Shown: piece after piece, positions 1 through 4,808 of the stretch
Layout of the letters: every line of letters starts with the position of its first letter
Position numbering within the stretch: the stretch's first letter is position 1
Origin: SIG653 sp045578045
GTDB lineage: Bacteria; Bacillota; Clostridia; Oscillospirales; CAG-382
DNA length: 7,952 nucleotides
NCBI GenBank assembly: GCA_045578045.1
Contig: JAZNJM010000073.1
Location: 1 to 7,952 of the forward strand
Direction: 5' to 3'
Made by a program: the position numbers and the translations under genes
Notes under the pieces: model-generated
Database searches by the model: none
Seen by the model: only the letters and a program-made list of their open reading frames with translations
What the model was told of the DNA's origin: nothing

Positions 1-95
1 CGACCATAAAACAAGCAATAACGAAAGAAAAACTGACCAAGCGAGGCTTAATCAGTCTTTCTGATTATTATGCGAAAGTGCATATTCAAGTTTGA
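1..95 (+). CDS. Group II intron reverse transcriptase/maturase, C-terminal fragment
   Basis: Thirty codons are open from position 3 to the TGA at 93-95, and the 5' end lies outside the window. The residues resemble the very C-terminus of intron-encoded proteins, including a GLISLSDYYAKVH stretch. In this family the C-terminal region holds the DNA-binding or endonuclease part that follows the reverse transcriptase and maturase domains; none of those catalytic domains is visible here. The main support is position: the stop lies directly before a foldable intron domain V. From such a short tail alone the identification would be weak. Confidence 0.65.
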   Translation, partial: TIKQAITKEKLTKRGLISLSDYYAKVHIQV

Positions 96-98
96 ATT

Positions 99-165
99 GA
101 ACCGCCGTATGCCGAACGGCACGTACGGTGGTGTGAGAGGAGGGACATAATCCCTCCTACTCGAT
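99..165 (+). ncRNA. Group II intron domains V and VI
   Basis: Domain V is a hairpin in which ACCGCCGTA (101-109) pairs with TACGGTGGT (124-132) with one G-T wobble. A two-base CG bulge follows, then TGCC/GGCA capped by a GAAC tetraloop. The triad CGC is at 103-105. Domain VI is a second hairpin in which GGAGGGA pairs with TCCCTCC around a CATAA loop. It is closed below by GAG/CTC, with an unpaired A near 159 that is the candidate branch-point adenosine. The 3' splice site after AT at 164-165 is inferred from the usual AY ending. Confidence 0.75.
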
Positions 166-166
166 A

Positions 167-367
167 TTATTTATAATATTCCTCAAACAAATCGTTTGGC
201 GTGCAATCTAAAATATCGCATAAAGCTTGTAAATTTTCGAATTTAATTCCATTTGTTTGGTTATTTACCATTTTGCTAAAATTTTGATAGCTTAAACCCA
301 TTTGCATATATAGCCAATATTTAGTTTTACCTTTTTCTTTTAAAATATCAAGAATACGTAATTTCAT
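167..367 (-). CDS. Small XRE/Cro-C1-type HTH transcriptional regulator
   Basis: This 66-residue protein is almost entirely one helix-turn-helix domain. A first helix (about residues 3-12) is followed by the scaffold KYWLYMQMGLSYQNFSKMVN (16-35), the classical HTH, and then FENLQALCDILDCTPNDLFE (43-62), which is the typical C-terminal end of this fold. Stand-alone XRE domains of this size are common as regulators of mobile elements and small operons. The ATG at 367 is preceded by AGAGG at 378-374, well spaced. A 16-bp palindrome begins just upstream of the gene and a near copy lies 54 bp away, so autoregulation is likely (inference). The stop codon lies one base from the intron 3' end, so the gene's own terminator may have been moved to the far side of the intron. 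Confidence 0.85.
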   Translation of the reverse strand: MKLRILDILKEKGKTKYWLYMQMGLSYQNFSKMVNNQTNGIKFENLQALCDILDCTPNDLFEEYYK

Positions 368-377
368 AATTTACCTC

Positions 378-393
378 TACATTATATAATGTA
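378..393. promoter_or_regulatory. Perfect 16-bp palindrome, candidate operator 1
   Basis: TACATTATATAATGTA is a perfect palindrome. It sits 11 bp upstream of the HTH start codon and overlaps that gene's ribosome binding site region and a TATAAT on the leftward strand. A copy with one mismatch lies at 432-447. Dimeric HTH proteins bind such sites; that the adjacent HTH protein is the ligand is inference. Confidence 0.6.
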
Positions 394-408
394 AAAATTA
401 TATATCAA
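381..408 (-). promoter_or_regulatory. Candidate promoter for the HTH gene
   Basis: On the leftward strand, TTGATA (408-403) and TATAAT (386-381) are separated by 16 bp. The -10 lies within operator 1. A start site about seven bases further on would fall at or inside the ribosome binding site, giving an unusually short leader. An alternative -10, also TATAAT, is at 402-397 but has a poor -35. Either way, operator 1 would block transcription. Confidence 0.4.
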
Positions 409-415
409 AAAATTC

Positions 416-444
416 TTGAGAAATAGACGTATACAGTATATAAT
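416..444 (+). promoter_or_regulatory. Rightward sigma-A-type promoter
   Basis: TTGAGA (416-421), a 17-bp spacer and TATAAT (439-444) form a near-consensus promoter. The -10 is embedded in operator 2. It is divergent from the HTH gene and would drive a transcript of about 300 nt ending at the hairpin at 720-755. That transcript contains the small frame at 564-620. Confidence 0.6.
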
Positions 445-447
445 GTA
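432..447. promoter_or_regulatory. 16-bp near-palindrome, candidate operator 2
   Basis: TACAGTATATAATGTA matches the palindrome at 378-393 at 15 of 16 positions, with its centre 54 bp away (about five helical turns). It contains the TATAAT of the rightward promoter at 416-444. Binding there would block that promoter, so the regulator could control both directions. Confidence 0.6.
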
Positions 448-474
448 CTCATAAGATACTTTGCTAATTCTTTA

Positions 475-515
475 TTACAAAAATATATTTTATAATATTT
501 GTAATTTGTTTTTTT
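475..515 (+). terminator. AT-rich hairpin with T tract, possible attenuator
   Basis: TTACAAA (475-481) and TTTGTAA (498-504) form a 7-bp stem, with further mismatched A-T pairs inside. A T-rich run (505-515) follows. It lies in the leader between the rightward promoter and the small frame at 564, so it could act as an attenuator. The stem has only one G-C pair and could arise by chance. Confidence 0.2.
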
Positions 516-563
516 GATATATAGACGTTTGTCAAAAATGGAATATGTGAAAGGAGATATTGT

Positions 564-620
564 ATGGCTAAACCGAATTTTAAAAAATTGCTCCCTTTAA
601 AAGCAAATATTAATATGTGA
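564..620 (+). CDS. Possible 18-residue peptide with strong ribosome binding site
   Basis: ATG at 564 follows AAGGAG (551-556) at ideal spacing, and the frame reads MAKPNFKKLLPLKANINM before TGA at 618-620. It is a basic peptide with no signal sequence or recognisable domain. It sits on the transcript predicted from the promoter at 416-444 and upstream of the terminator at 720-755. Just past the stop, a different frame stays open to about 684 (residues such as CERIGCTYTPLF), so this may be the 5' end of a frame-shifted longer gene. The ribosome binding site is the main reason to list it; expression is unproven. Confidence 0.3.
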   Translation: MAKPNFKKLLPLKANINM

Positions 621-719
621 ACGGATTGGATGCACGTACACTCCTCTTTTTAACGTACGCCGATCGAACAAGATATATAATGAACTATAACATTGGTATT
701 TTTTTGGCACCTCTATCAA

Positions 720-755
720 AAAATAAAAGCAGTCCAGAAAGGCTGCTTTTATTTT
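720..755 (+). terminator. Strong intrinsic terminator, probably bidirectional
   Basis: AAAATAAAAGCAG (720-732) pairs perfectly with CTGCTTTTATTTT (743-755), a 13-bp stem. A further CC/GG pairing sits inside the loop around AGAAA. The 3' arm ends in a T-rich run, and the 5' arm is A-rich, so it can serve both strands. It would close the short rightward transcript starting near 450. Confidence 0.75.
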
Positions 756-764
756 GGCATATTA

Positions 765-862
765 GAAAAGGAAGGATTTGAACGGGCGTGGGAAAAGTGT
801 CCAGTTGATACTTTTCCCGCACCCTGACTGAGCTTGTAGGCGAGAGCAAATTCCTCTTTCTT
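765..862. repeat. Structured repeat-like element of about 98 bp
   Basis: The outer arms 765-780 and 847-862 pair over 16 positions with only two mismatches and a few G-T pairs. Inside lies a strong hairpin: 788-801 pairs with 807-820 over 14 bp around a five-base CAGTT loop, with only two G-T pairs. It is the G+C-richest stretch of the left half and follows the terminator directly. No convincing coding frame is present; a leftward frame across it is interrupted by nothing but has no start signal. I have an unverified impression that elements of this layout recur in other clostridial genomes. It could be a palindromic repeat, a non-autonomous mobile element or a small structured RNA. Confidence 0.4.
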
Positions 863-1030
863 ATTAGAAAATGATTTATATTTTTCAAAAAGATATATTG
901 TATTTGAACGATTTCAAAACCACAAAAGTTCGTTTTTTGCTGACATATAATTCATATTTGGAATAATAAATACTTTTTTTGAGAATATGTTTTTTACGTA
1001 TTCCTAAAATATAAACCGAAATTCTGAAAT
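863..1030. other. AT-rich non-coding stretch
   Basis: Between the structured element and the ribbon-helix-helix gene I see only T-rich sequence with no plausible start signal, hairpin terminator or RNA gene. Confidence 0.5.
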
Positions 1031-1053
1031 AAAGGGGTGCAGTTTTTATTATT
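1031..1053 (+). repeat. 23-bp direct repeat, left copy
   Basis: This stretch matches 1466-1488 at 22 of 23 positions, including the exact 16-mer TGCAGTTTTTATTATT. It overlaps the stop codon of the ribbon-helix-helix gene. The right copy holds the -35 of the lipoprotein promoter. This copy lacks a matching -10, so it may be a partial duplication of that promoter. Confidence 0.6.
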
Positions 1054-1268
1054 TATATTACTTCGCAATTATCTATTGCATAATCGATGAGTATATTTAT
1101 TAGTTCATTTCGGGAACGATTTGTTTCTTGTGATAAACGATCCAGATTTACAACAGTTTCTTCTTTTATGCGTATGGAAAACGTTTTATATCCATCTTCT
1201 CCTTTTAGCATTTTCTTCTTAATTATAAGTTTTTCCTTTTTCTTTTTAGTTTCGCTGATTTCTTTCAA
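1053..1268 (-). CDS. Ribbon-helix-helix (CopG/Arc-type) DNA-binding protein
   Basis: The C-terminal half carries the ribbon-helix-helix pattern: a beta strand KTFSIRIKEE, helix one VVNLDRLSQETN, then RSRNELINILIDYAIDNC. Such proteins dimerise and bind palindromic DNA, as antitoxins, plasmid copy-control proteins or self-repressors. A lysine-rich helix-like stretch (KKKKEKLIIKKK) precedes the fold. The start is uncertain. A TTG at 1268 is preceded by GGAG (with AA after it) about 11 bases upstream and gives 71 residues. The frame stays open to another TTG at 1319 (88 residues, no clear ribosome binding site), and the first ATG, at 1214, would leave just the fold. No toxin gene is adjacent. Short inverted sites TATGTTAT/ATAACATA lie upstream at 1335-1355. 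Confidence 0.7.
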   Translation of the reverse strand: MKEISETKKKKEKLIIKKKMLKGEDGYKTFSIRIKEETVVNLDRLSQETNRSRNELINILIDYAIDNCEVI

Positions 1269-1334
1269 AAGTTTGTGTTCTCCTTTTATATTATATTTTA
1301 TGATATTATTATTGCACAAATTGTCGTGAGAAAA

Positions 1335-1355
1335 TATGTTATTTATTATAACATA
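1335..1355. promoter_or_regulatory. Inverted repeat upstream of the RHH gene, candidate operator
   Basis: TATGTTAT (1335-1342) and ATAACATA (1348-1355) are perfect 8-bp arms around TTATT. A third TATGTTAT occurs at 1390-1397, inside the rightward promoter at 1372-1400. The site lies between the divergent RHH gene and the lipoprotein gene. That the RHH protein binds here is inference. Confidence 0.4.
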
Positions 1356-1371
1356 ATTAATTGGTTTTAAC

Positions 1372-1400
1372 TTGACAAATATGTTGTTGTATGTTATGGT
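1372..1400 (+). promoter_or_regulatory. Rightward promoter upstream of the lipoprotein gene, distal
   Basis: TTGACA (1372-1377), a 17-bp spacer and TATGGT (1395-1400) form a consensus -35 with a fair -10. The predicted start near 1407 falls in a second short palindrome, TATGATGTCATA (1402-1413). The leader to the lipoprotein ATG would be about 115 nt. Confidence 0.5.
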
Positions 1401-1465
1401 TTATGATGTCATATAAAAAATATAATATAATTAATTTCGATTTGAAACAGCTTTTTTAATATACA

Positions 1466-1488
1466 AAAGGGTTGCAGTTTTTATTATT
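1466..1488 (+). repeat. 23-bp direct repeat, right copy
   Basis: This is the second copy of the repeat at 1031-1053, offset by 435 bp, with one mismatch at 1472. That mismatch creates the TTGCAG -35 hexamer of the promoter at 1472-1500. The two copies bracket the RHH gene and its control region. Confidence 0.6.
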
Positions 1489-1500
1489 ATATGGTACAAT
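1472..1500 (+). promoter_or_regulatory. Proximal promoter of the lipoprotein gene
   Basis: TTGCAG (1472-1477), a 17-bp spacer and TACAAT (1495-1500) predict a start near 1507. This leaves a leader of about 15 nt that carries just the ribosome binding site AGAGGTG (1511-1517) before the ATG at 1522. Confidence 0.55.
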
Positions 1501-1521
1501 AAAAACATTGAGAGGTGTTTT

Positions 1522-1989
1522 ATGAAAAAAACGATAATTTTTATTTTTTCATTAGTAATTTTATTTACTTTTGTTTCTTGCTCTCAAAGTATATCTAAAG
1601 GAGAGAAAGGAACTTTAATTATAGACGGAAAAAGTATAAATAGTAATACAACCGTATATTCTGAATATGCAACTTTATCTCTTTGCGATGTTATATCTGC
1701 TTTGGGATTGGAATTAACGTGGAACGATGAAGATAATGCAACATTTTATTGCAATGATATTAGATATAATATTTCTATTTCTCAAAAAACGCTTTTCCGA
1801 GAGGGTGATAAGGATAATTATTTGCTCCCAGCACCTGGATGTAATGGGGAATATGTTTGCGATTATGTTGACGGTGAATTGATTGTTGATAATATTATGT
1901 TAACGAGCTTGTTTTGTAGCTTTATTAAATACCCTATTGACATAGATATTAATTGGAGAGATAACTCTGTTATTATTGAAAGCAAATAA
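1522..1989 (+). CDS. Predicted lipoprotein with a copper-amine-oxidase-N/stalk-like domain
   Basis: This 155-residue protein begins with a lysine pair and a hydrophobic stretch (residues 5-18) ending in FVSC, so Cys20 is the probable lipid-anchored residue on the outer face of the membrane. The -3 position is Phe rather than the preferred Leu, a mild deviation. The rest fits the 'copper amine oxidase N-terminal-like' or stalk domain common in Clostridia. It has a LIIDGKSI strand (32-39), then a segment around SLCDVISALGLELTW (53-67) matching the family's 'alGa.v.W' pattern, and a final DINWRDNSVII (142-152). Despite its name, this domain is non-catalytic and usually occurs on secreted proteins. 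AGAGGTG precedes the ATG. No hairpin terminator is evident downstream. The domain assignment is moderately confident, and the ligand is unknown. Confidence 0.7.
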   Translation: MKKTIIFIFSLVILFTFVSCSQSISKGEKGTLIIDGKSINSNTTVYSEYATLSLCDVISALGLELTWNDEDNATFYCNDIRYNISISQKTLFREGDKDNYLLPAPGCNGEYVCDYVDGELIVDNIMLTSLFCSFIKYPIDIDINWRDNSVIIESK

Positions 1990-2112
1990 TTTTATTATTA
2001 AGTTATAAGAAAAAATTTTGAATGTTATTATAAATTATAGTTTTGTTATTATAATTAGAAAATATAAAACGTAAGATGATTGTATCAATAAAGTTTATAT
2101 CTTGAATTGAGG

Positions 2113-2157
2113 TATATACAAACTTGTATATATAGTTTTAAAGGATTGTATATATAG
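2113..2157. promoter_or_regulatory. Palindrome plus a third half-site upstream of the orphan gene
   Basis: TATATACAA (2113-2121) and TTGTATATA (2124-2132) form a perfect inverted repeat with a 2-bp centre. The half-site recurs as TTGTATATATAG at 2146-2157, an exact 12-bp direct repeat of 2124-2135, spaced 22 bp (two helical turns). The cluster ends 16 bp before the ATG at 2174. This phasing suggests cooperative protein binding. The motif differs from the palindromes near the HTH gene. Confidence 0.45.
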
Positions 2158-2173
2158 GTTTGGAGGGGTTTAA

Positions 2174-2476
2174 ATGTTTATAAGAGTTAGTTATCTTGGT
2201 TCTTATCCTTTAGGAGCTGATGTTGAACTTAATAATATTAAGATTATGAAGTCCAAGTGGAACGAATATAATAAAACTGTTTTCATATTTGGCAAGAGAA
2301 AATATATCATACCTTTTTTCACTCAGCTTTTTTATGTTATTTCTAATAATAATGTTGCATTTTTTACAGCTTATGAGTATCGTTTAGGGCATTATCATAT
2401 TTTTGCTGTTTGTGAAAAAGATAATGAAAGGTTATCTAAAAAGGTTGATTATAGAATGGATGAGGAGAGTCGTTAA
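2174..2476 (+). CDS. Unrecognised 100-residue protein
   Basis: The start is well supported: GGAGGGG (2162-2168) stands five bases before the ATG. I do not recognise a family. The protein opens with short beta-like stretches (MFIRVSYLG, VELNNIKI) and a basic, aromatic middle (WNEYNKTVFIFGKRKYIIPFF). A moderately hydrophobic segment (about residues 45-66) follows that is too broken by polar residues to be a clear membrane helix. It ends in a charged tail (EKDNERLSKKVDYRMDEESR). There is no signal peptide and there are no obvious catalytic motifs. The gene stands alone, has a repeated palindromic motif upstream and may be regulated. It resembles small accessory genes of mobile elements only in size and setting. 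Confidence 0.6.
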   Translation: MFIRVSYLGSYPLGADVELNNIKIMKSKWNEYNKTVFIFGKRKYIIPFFTQLFYVISNNNVAFFTAYEYRLGHYHIFAVCEKDNERLSKKVDYRMDEESR

Positions 2477-2747
2477 TAAAAAAATTAGTTTGCATATTTT
2501 CGTTGGAAGAAATCCGAATAAATTCAGCGATAAAGTTTTGCATATGTTTTTTAAACCAAGAGTTATAAAAAGAGATTGAATAAAAACGCATAGTTAATTA
2601 GAATGTATATTCAGAGCGTTAGAAAAATCAATAAATTTTTCTAAAACACGCAAATTTAAAACGAAAAGAAATAAAAGCAAGACGAAAAGAATCAAAAAGA
2701 GTTTAGATGAATATTCCCTTTATTCTAAATGGGGAAAAACGTTGTAG
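2460..2747 (+). pseudogene. Possible degenerate reading frame overlapping the orphan gene's end
   Basis: An ATG at 2460, inside the last codons of the preceding gene, opens a 39-codon frame (residues such as KKISLHIFVGRNPNKF) to TGA at 2577-2579. The same frame, after a second stop TAA (2592-2594 region), remains open for about 50 codons to TAG at 2745-2747, ending in a lysine/arginine-rich stretch and SLYSKWGKTL. In such AT-rich DNA this openness is somewhat unusual, but the A-rich composition alone yields lysines. There is no strong ribosome binding site. It may be a broken small gene or chance. Confidence 0.2.
2616..2651. terminator. Hairpin downstream of the orphan gene
   Basis: TTAGAAAAAT (2619-2628) pairs perfectly with ATTTTTCTAA (2635-2644) around CAATAA. 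GCG/CGC can close the base with a small bulge. No T tract follows, so it is at best a weak terminator, or an RNA 3'-end stabiliser for the gene at 2174-2476. Confidence 0.3.
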
Positions 2748-2773
2748 AAACAGATTATTGAAAAATAATGTTT

Positions 2774-2805
2774 TTTGTATTTGTTTAAGTTTGTATTTGT
2801 TTAAG
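2774..2805 (+). repeat. Two tandem 16-bp units
   Basis: TTTGTATTTGTTTAAG occurs twice back to back with no mismatch, about 65 bp upstream of the GNAT gene. It is probably replication slippage, possibly within the promoter region. The 395-base gap between the orphan gene and the GNAT gene otherwise holds only the hairpin and the degenerate frame listed separately. Confidence 0.7.
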
Positions 2806-2871
2806 ATTATATTTATTCTTTAATATAAAAGCGTTTTAATAAATTTATCAGTTAAAAATGGAGAGAAAATT

Positions 2872-3357
2872 ATGCTTGGAATAAGACCGTATAAATCGTC
2901 AGATGCAAATACAGTTTTATCGTGGATTGGAAACGAAAAAATGTTTTATCAATGGTCTGCTGGAAAGTTTGGGAATTATCCTATAACACAAAAAGAATTT
3001 AGCTTTGTTGAATCGATGATGCCTTTCGTTGCGTTTGATGAAAGCGGAGTAGTTGGATTCTTCACTTTGAGAACTCCAAACGCTTCATTGGACGAGCTTC
3101 GATTTGGTTTTATTATCGTAAGTCCTGATGTCCGTGGAAAAGGGTATGGAAAAGCGATGCTAAGTTTGGGATTAAAGTTTGCATTTGAAATATACGGTGC
3201 AAAAATAGTATCATTAGGTGTTTTTGAAAATAATCCATCTGCTTATCATTGTTATAAATCTCTTGGATTTGAAGATGTTACTCTTAACACGCCTGAAACG
3301 TATACGATTATGGGCGAAGAATGGAAATGCAAAGAATTGAGTATGGAAAAACCATAA
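2872..3357 (+). CDS. GNAT-family N-acetyltransferase
   Basis: This 161-residue protein has the complete GNAT fold and is the usual length. The family transfers an acetyl group from acetyl-CoA to an amine. Motif A is clear: a beta strand FGFIIVSP (78-85) and then the pyrophosphate-binding loop VRGKGYGKAML (87-97), which fits R/Q-x-x-G-x-G/A. Motif B follows as VSLGVFENNPSAYHCYKSLGF (113-133), with the Asn and Tyr typical of the catalytic region. The N-terminal IRPYKSSDANTVLSWI resembles RimJ/RimL-type and small-molecule acetyltransferases. The substrate (a protein N-terminus, antibiotic or metabolite) cannot be told. GGAGAG lies nine bases before the ATG. The next gene starts 60 bp downstream with no terminator between, so it may head a three-gene operon. 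Confidence 0.9.
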   Translation: MLGIRPYKSSDANTVLSWIGNEKMFYQWSAGKFGNYPITQKEFSFVESMMPFVAFDESGVVGFFTLRTPNASLDELRFGFIIVSPDVRGKGYGKAMLSLGLKFAFEIYGAKIVSLGVFENNPSAYHCYKSLGFEDVTLNTPETYTIMGEEWKCKELSMEKP

Positions 3358-3417
3358 ATCTTATATTATATATTGAAAAAATATACTTCCTAAAAAATAA
3401 AAACAGGAATTAAAAAA

Positions 3418-4038
3418 ATGAATTTAAATAATGATTTCTTAATTGAAAATGATATTTTAAAAAGATATAATGGACGTGATACCGAGGTAATAGTACCCGA
3501 AAACGTTACTGTAATTGGTGAAGGTGCGTTTGAAGAATGTAGTTTTATTAAAAGTATAGTAATTTCCCAAGGGGTTAAAATTATTGATGAATGGGCATTT
3601 TGTAATTGTGATGACCTTGTTAGCGTTTCAATTCCAAAAAGCGTTGAAATAATAAAAGATTGGGCGTTTTCGGGATGTAAATCACTTAAAATTGTAAATA
3701 TTCCCGAAAATATTGATACAATAAGTTGGGGACTTTTTTCATCTTGTTCATCGCTTACGGAAGTGAAAATTCCCAAAAACGTCAAATCAATAGAAGGAGC
3801 AGCTTTTAATTCTTGCTATTCTTTTAAAAAAATAAACATTCCTGAAAATGTAAAAAGCATAGATTTAGGAGCTTTTTTAGATTGTTTAGCTTTAAAAAGG
3901 GTTGATATTCCAAATGGTTTTACAGCTTTTGGGAAAGACGTTTTTTCGGGGTGTCCGTCTGTTGTTATTCATACTCCAAAGGGAAGTTTGGTTGAAAGAT
4001 ATGCTATGGAGAATAGCATTAAGTTTAAGAATATTTGA
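3418..4038 (+). CDS. BspA-type leucine-rich-repeat protein, apparently cytoplasmic
   Basis: The protein is almost entirely LRR_5/BspA-type repeats. Cysteines at residues 41, 64, 87, 110, 133, 156 and 179 recur at exactly 23-residue intervals, each in a context like AF..C.sl..v.IP..v..I, giving seven repeats. The end (KGSLVERYAMENSIKF) is the cap usual for this family. BspA-like proteins are typically large, secreted and involved in adhesion. This one is only 206 residues and has neither a signal peptide nor a membrane anchor, so it is probably intracellular and may bind other proteins. The ribosome binding site is weak (AGGA about 11 bases upstream). It lies 60 bp after the GNAT gene and 41 bp before the reductase gene on the same strand. 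Its role is unknown. Confidence 0.9.
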   Translation: MNLNNDFLIENDILKRYNGRDTEVIVPENVTVIGEGAFEECSFIKSIVISQGVKIIDEWAFCNCDDLVSVSIPKSVEIIKDWAFSGCKSLKIVNIPENIDTISWGLFSSCSSLTEVKIPKNVKSIEGAAFNSCYSFKKINIPENVKSIDLGAFLDCLALKRVDIPNGFTAFGKDVFSGCPSVVIHTPKGSLVERYAMENSIKFKNI

Positions 4039-4079
4039 GGAATACTTTTGAAATTTATAGCTTGAACAAGGAGAAAAAA

Positions 4080-4781
4080 ATGCAAAGACCATATATTATA
4101 TGTCATATGACAATGTCTATTGACGGAAAAGTAACGGGTGAGTTTTTACGCCGTGAGGCACACGGAAAAGTCAGCGAGATATACTATCAGATAAATCGTG
4201 ATTATAAGGCGGACGCATATGCTTGTGGACGAATTACAATGGAAGGAAGTTTTACAGGCGGTTGGTATCCCGATTTAAGCATATATGACAAGATAGATAG
4301 TGAAACGGATTATCTTACCACGGAGAAGACAGGATTTTATGCTGTTGCTCTTGATCCAAAAGGAAAACTTGGTTGGAAATCAAACAGAATTATTGACGTT
4401 GATAAAGATCCCGGATATGATAATGCTCAGATAATTGAGATATTGACACATTCGGTTGATAGAAGGTATTTATCGTATTTACAGCATATGAAAATACCAT
4501 ATATATTTGCAGGAGAAACAGAAATCAACGTTGAAGAAGCGATGTTTAAGCTGAAAGAGTATTTTCAAATAGAAAAATTACTTTTGGAAGGGGGAAGCAT
4601 AACAAACGGTGCATTTCAGAGGGCAGGTATTATAGACGAATTGAGCCTTGTTATTGACTCTGCTGTTGGTGGTTCTGATGATAAACCATTGTTTATGGAT
4701 TCATCTCTTGAAGATTATAAGCTGTATGAATTTAAAAACTATGACGGAATTTTGTATCTGAATTACAAAAAACAACCATAA
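4080..4781 (+). CDS. RibD C-terminal-domain (dihydrofolate-reductase-like) reductase
   Basis: This 233-residue protein has the fold of the RibD C-terminal reductase and DHFR family, which uses NADPH. The N-terminus PYIICHMTMSIDGKVTG (4-20) is the first strand and 'S.DGk' motif. ACGRITMEG (48-56) gives the G-R-x-T-x-E nucleotide-binding motif, and LLLEGGSITNGAF (167-179) the characteristic LEGG loop. No deaminase domain is present, so it is not bifunctional RibD. Stand-alone members are often annotated as pyrimidine reductases or DHFR-like proteins of unknown substrate. The frame is open to a TTG at 4035, but AAGGAG (4068-4073) six bases before the ATG at 4080 fixes this start. It is the last gene of the rightward cluster, followed by a strong terminator. 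Confidence 0.85.
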   Translation: MQRPYIICHMTMSIDGKVTGEFLRREAHGKVSEIYYQINRDYKADAYACGRITMEGSFTGGWYPDLSIYDKIDSETDYLTTEKTGFYAVALDPKGKLGWKSNRIIDVDKDPGYDNAQIIEILTHSVDRRYLSYLQHMKIPYIFAGETEINVEEAMFKLKEYFQIEKLLLEGGSITNGAFQRAGIIDELSLVIDSAVGGSDDKPLFMDSSLEDYKLYEFKNYDGILYLNYKKQP

Positions 4782-4808
4782 AAAAGATTTTTAAAGCATT
4801 ATGATAAG

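Larger units (their letters stand above)
1..165 (+). mobile_element. Group II intron, 3' end (5' part outside the window)
   Basis: The window opens inside a bacterial group II intron, a self-splicing retroelement. What is seen is the last codons of a maturase-like frame (stop at 93-95), followed three bases later by a foldable domain V and domain VI and an intron-like terminal CGAT at 162-165. The order ORF, domain V, domain VI, 3' exon is the usual one. The apparent catalytic triad CGC (103-105) is the form I associate with group IIC introns; that subclass is an inference. The 3' exon would start at 166, one base before the stop codon of the leftward HTH gene. The 5' exon and most of the intron are not visible. 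Confidence 0.75.

Noticed and set aside
771..790. GGATTTGAAC resembling the complement of a tRNA T-arm
   Set aside because: No acceptor, D-arm or anticodon arm can be formed around it on either strand, so it is not a tRNA gene.
685..888. Leftward 67-codon frame
   Set aside because: It runs through the terminator and the foldable element, lacks a ribosome binding site and has no protein-like pattern; it is a by-product of the hairpins.
1087..1329. Rightward 80-codon frame rich in Phe and Ser
   Set aside because: It is the antisense of the ribbon-helix-helix gene, whose fold is recognisable; the Phe/Ser runs mirror its Lys/Glu codons.
2774..2805. Tandem repeats as a CRISPR array
   Set aside because: There are only two 16-bp units with no spacers between and no cas genes; simple duplication explains them.
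2707..2823. Possible 38-codon frame before the GNAT gene
   Set aside because: It has no convincing ribosome binding site, a Phe/Leu/Ile tail created by the tandem T-rich repeat, and no recognisable pattern.
3390..3785. Leftward 131-codon frame opposite the LRR gene
   Set aside because: Its repetitive character merely mirrors the leucine-rich repeats on the other strand.
4035..4079. Upstream TTG start for the RibD-type reductase
   Set aside because: It overlaps the LRR gene's end and has no ribosome binding site, while ATG 4080 has a perfect AAGGAG and begins exactly with the family's first strand.
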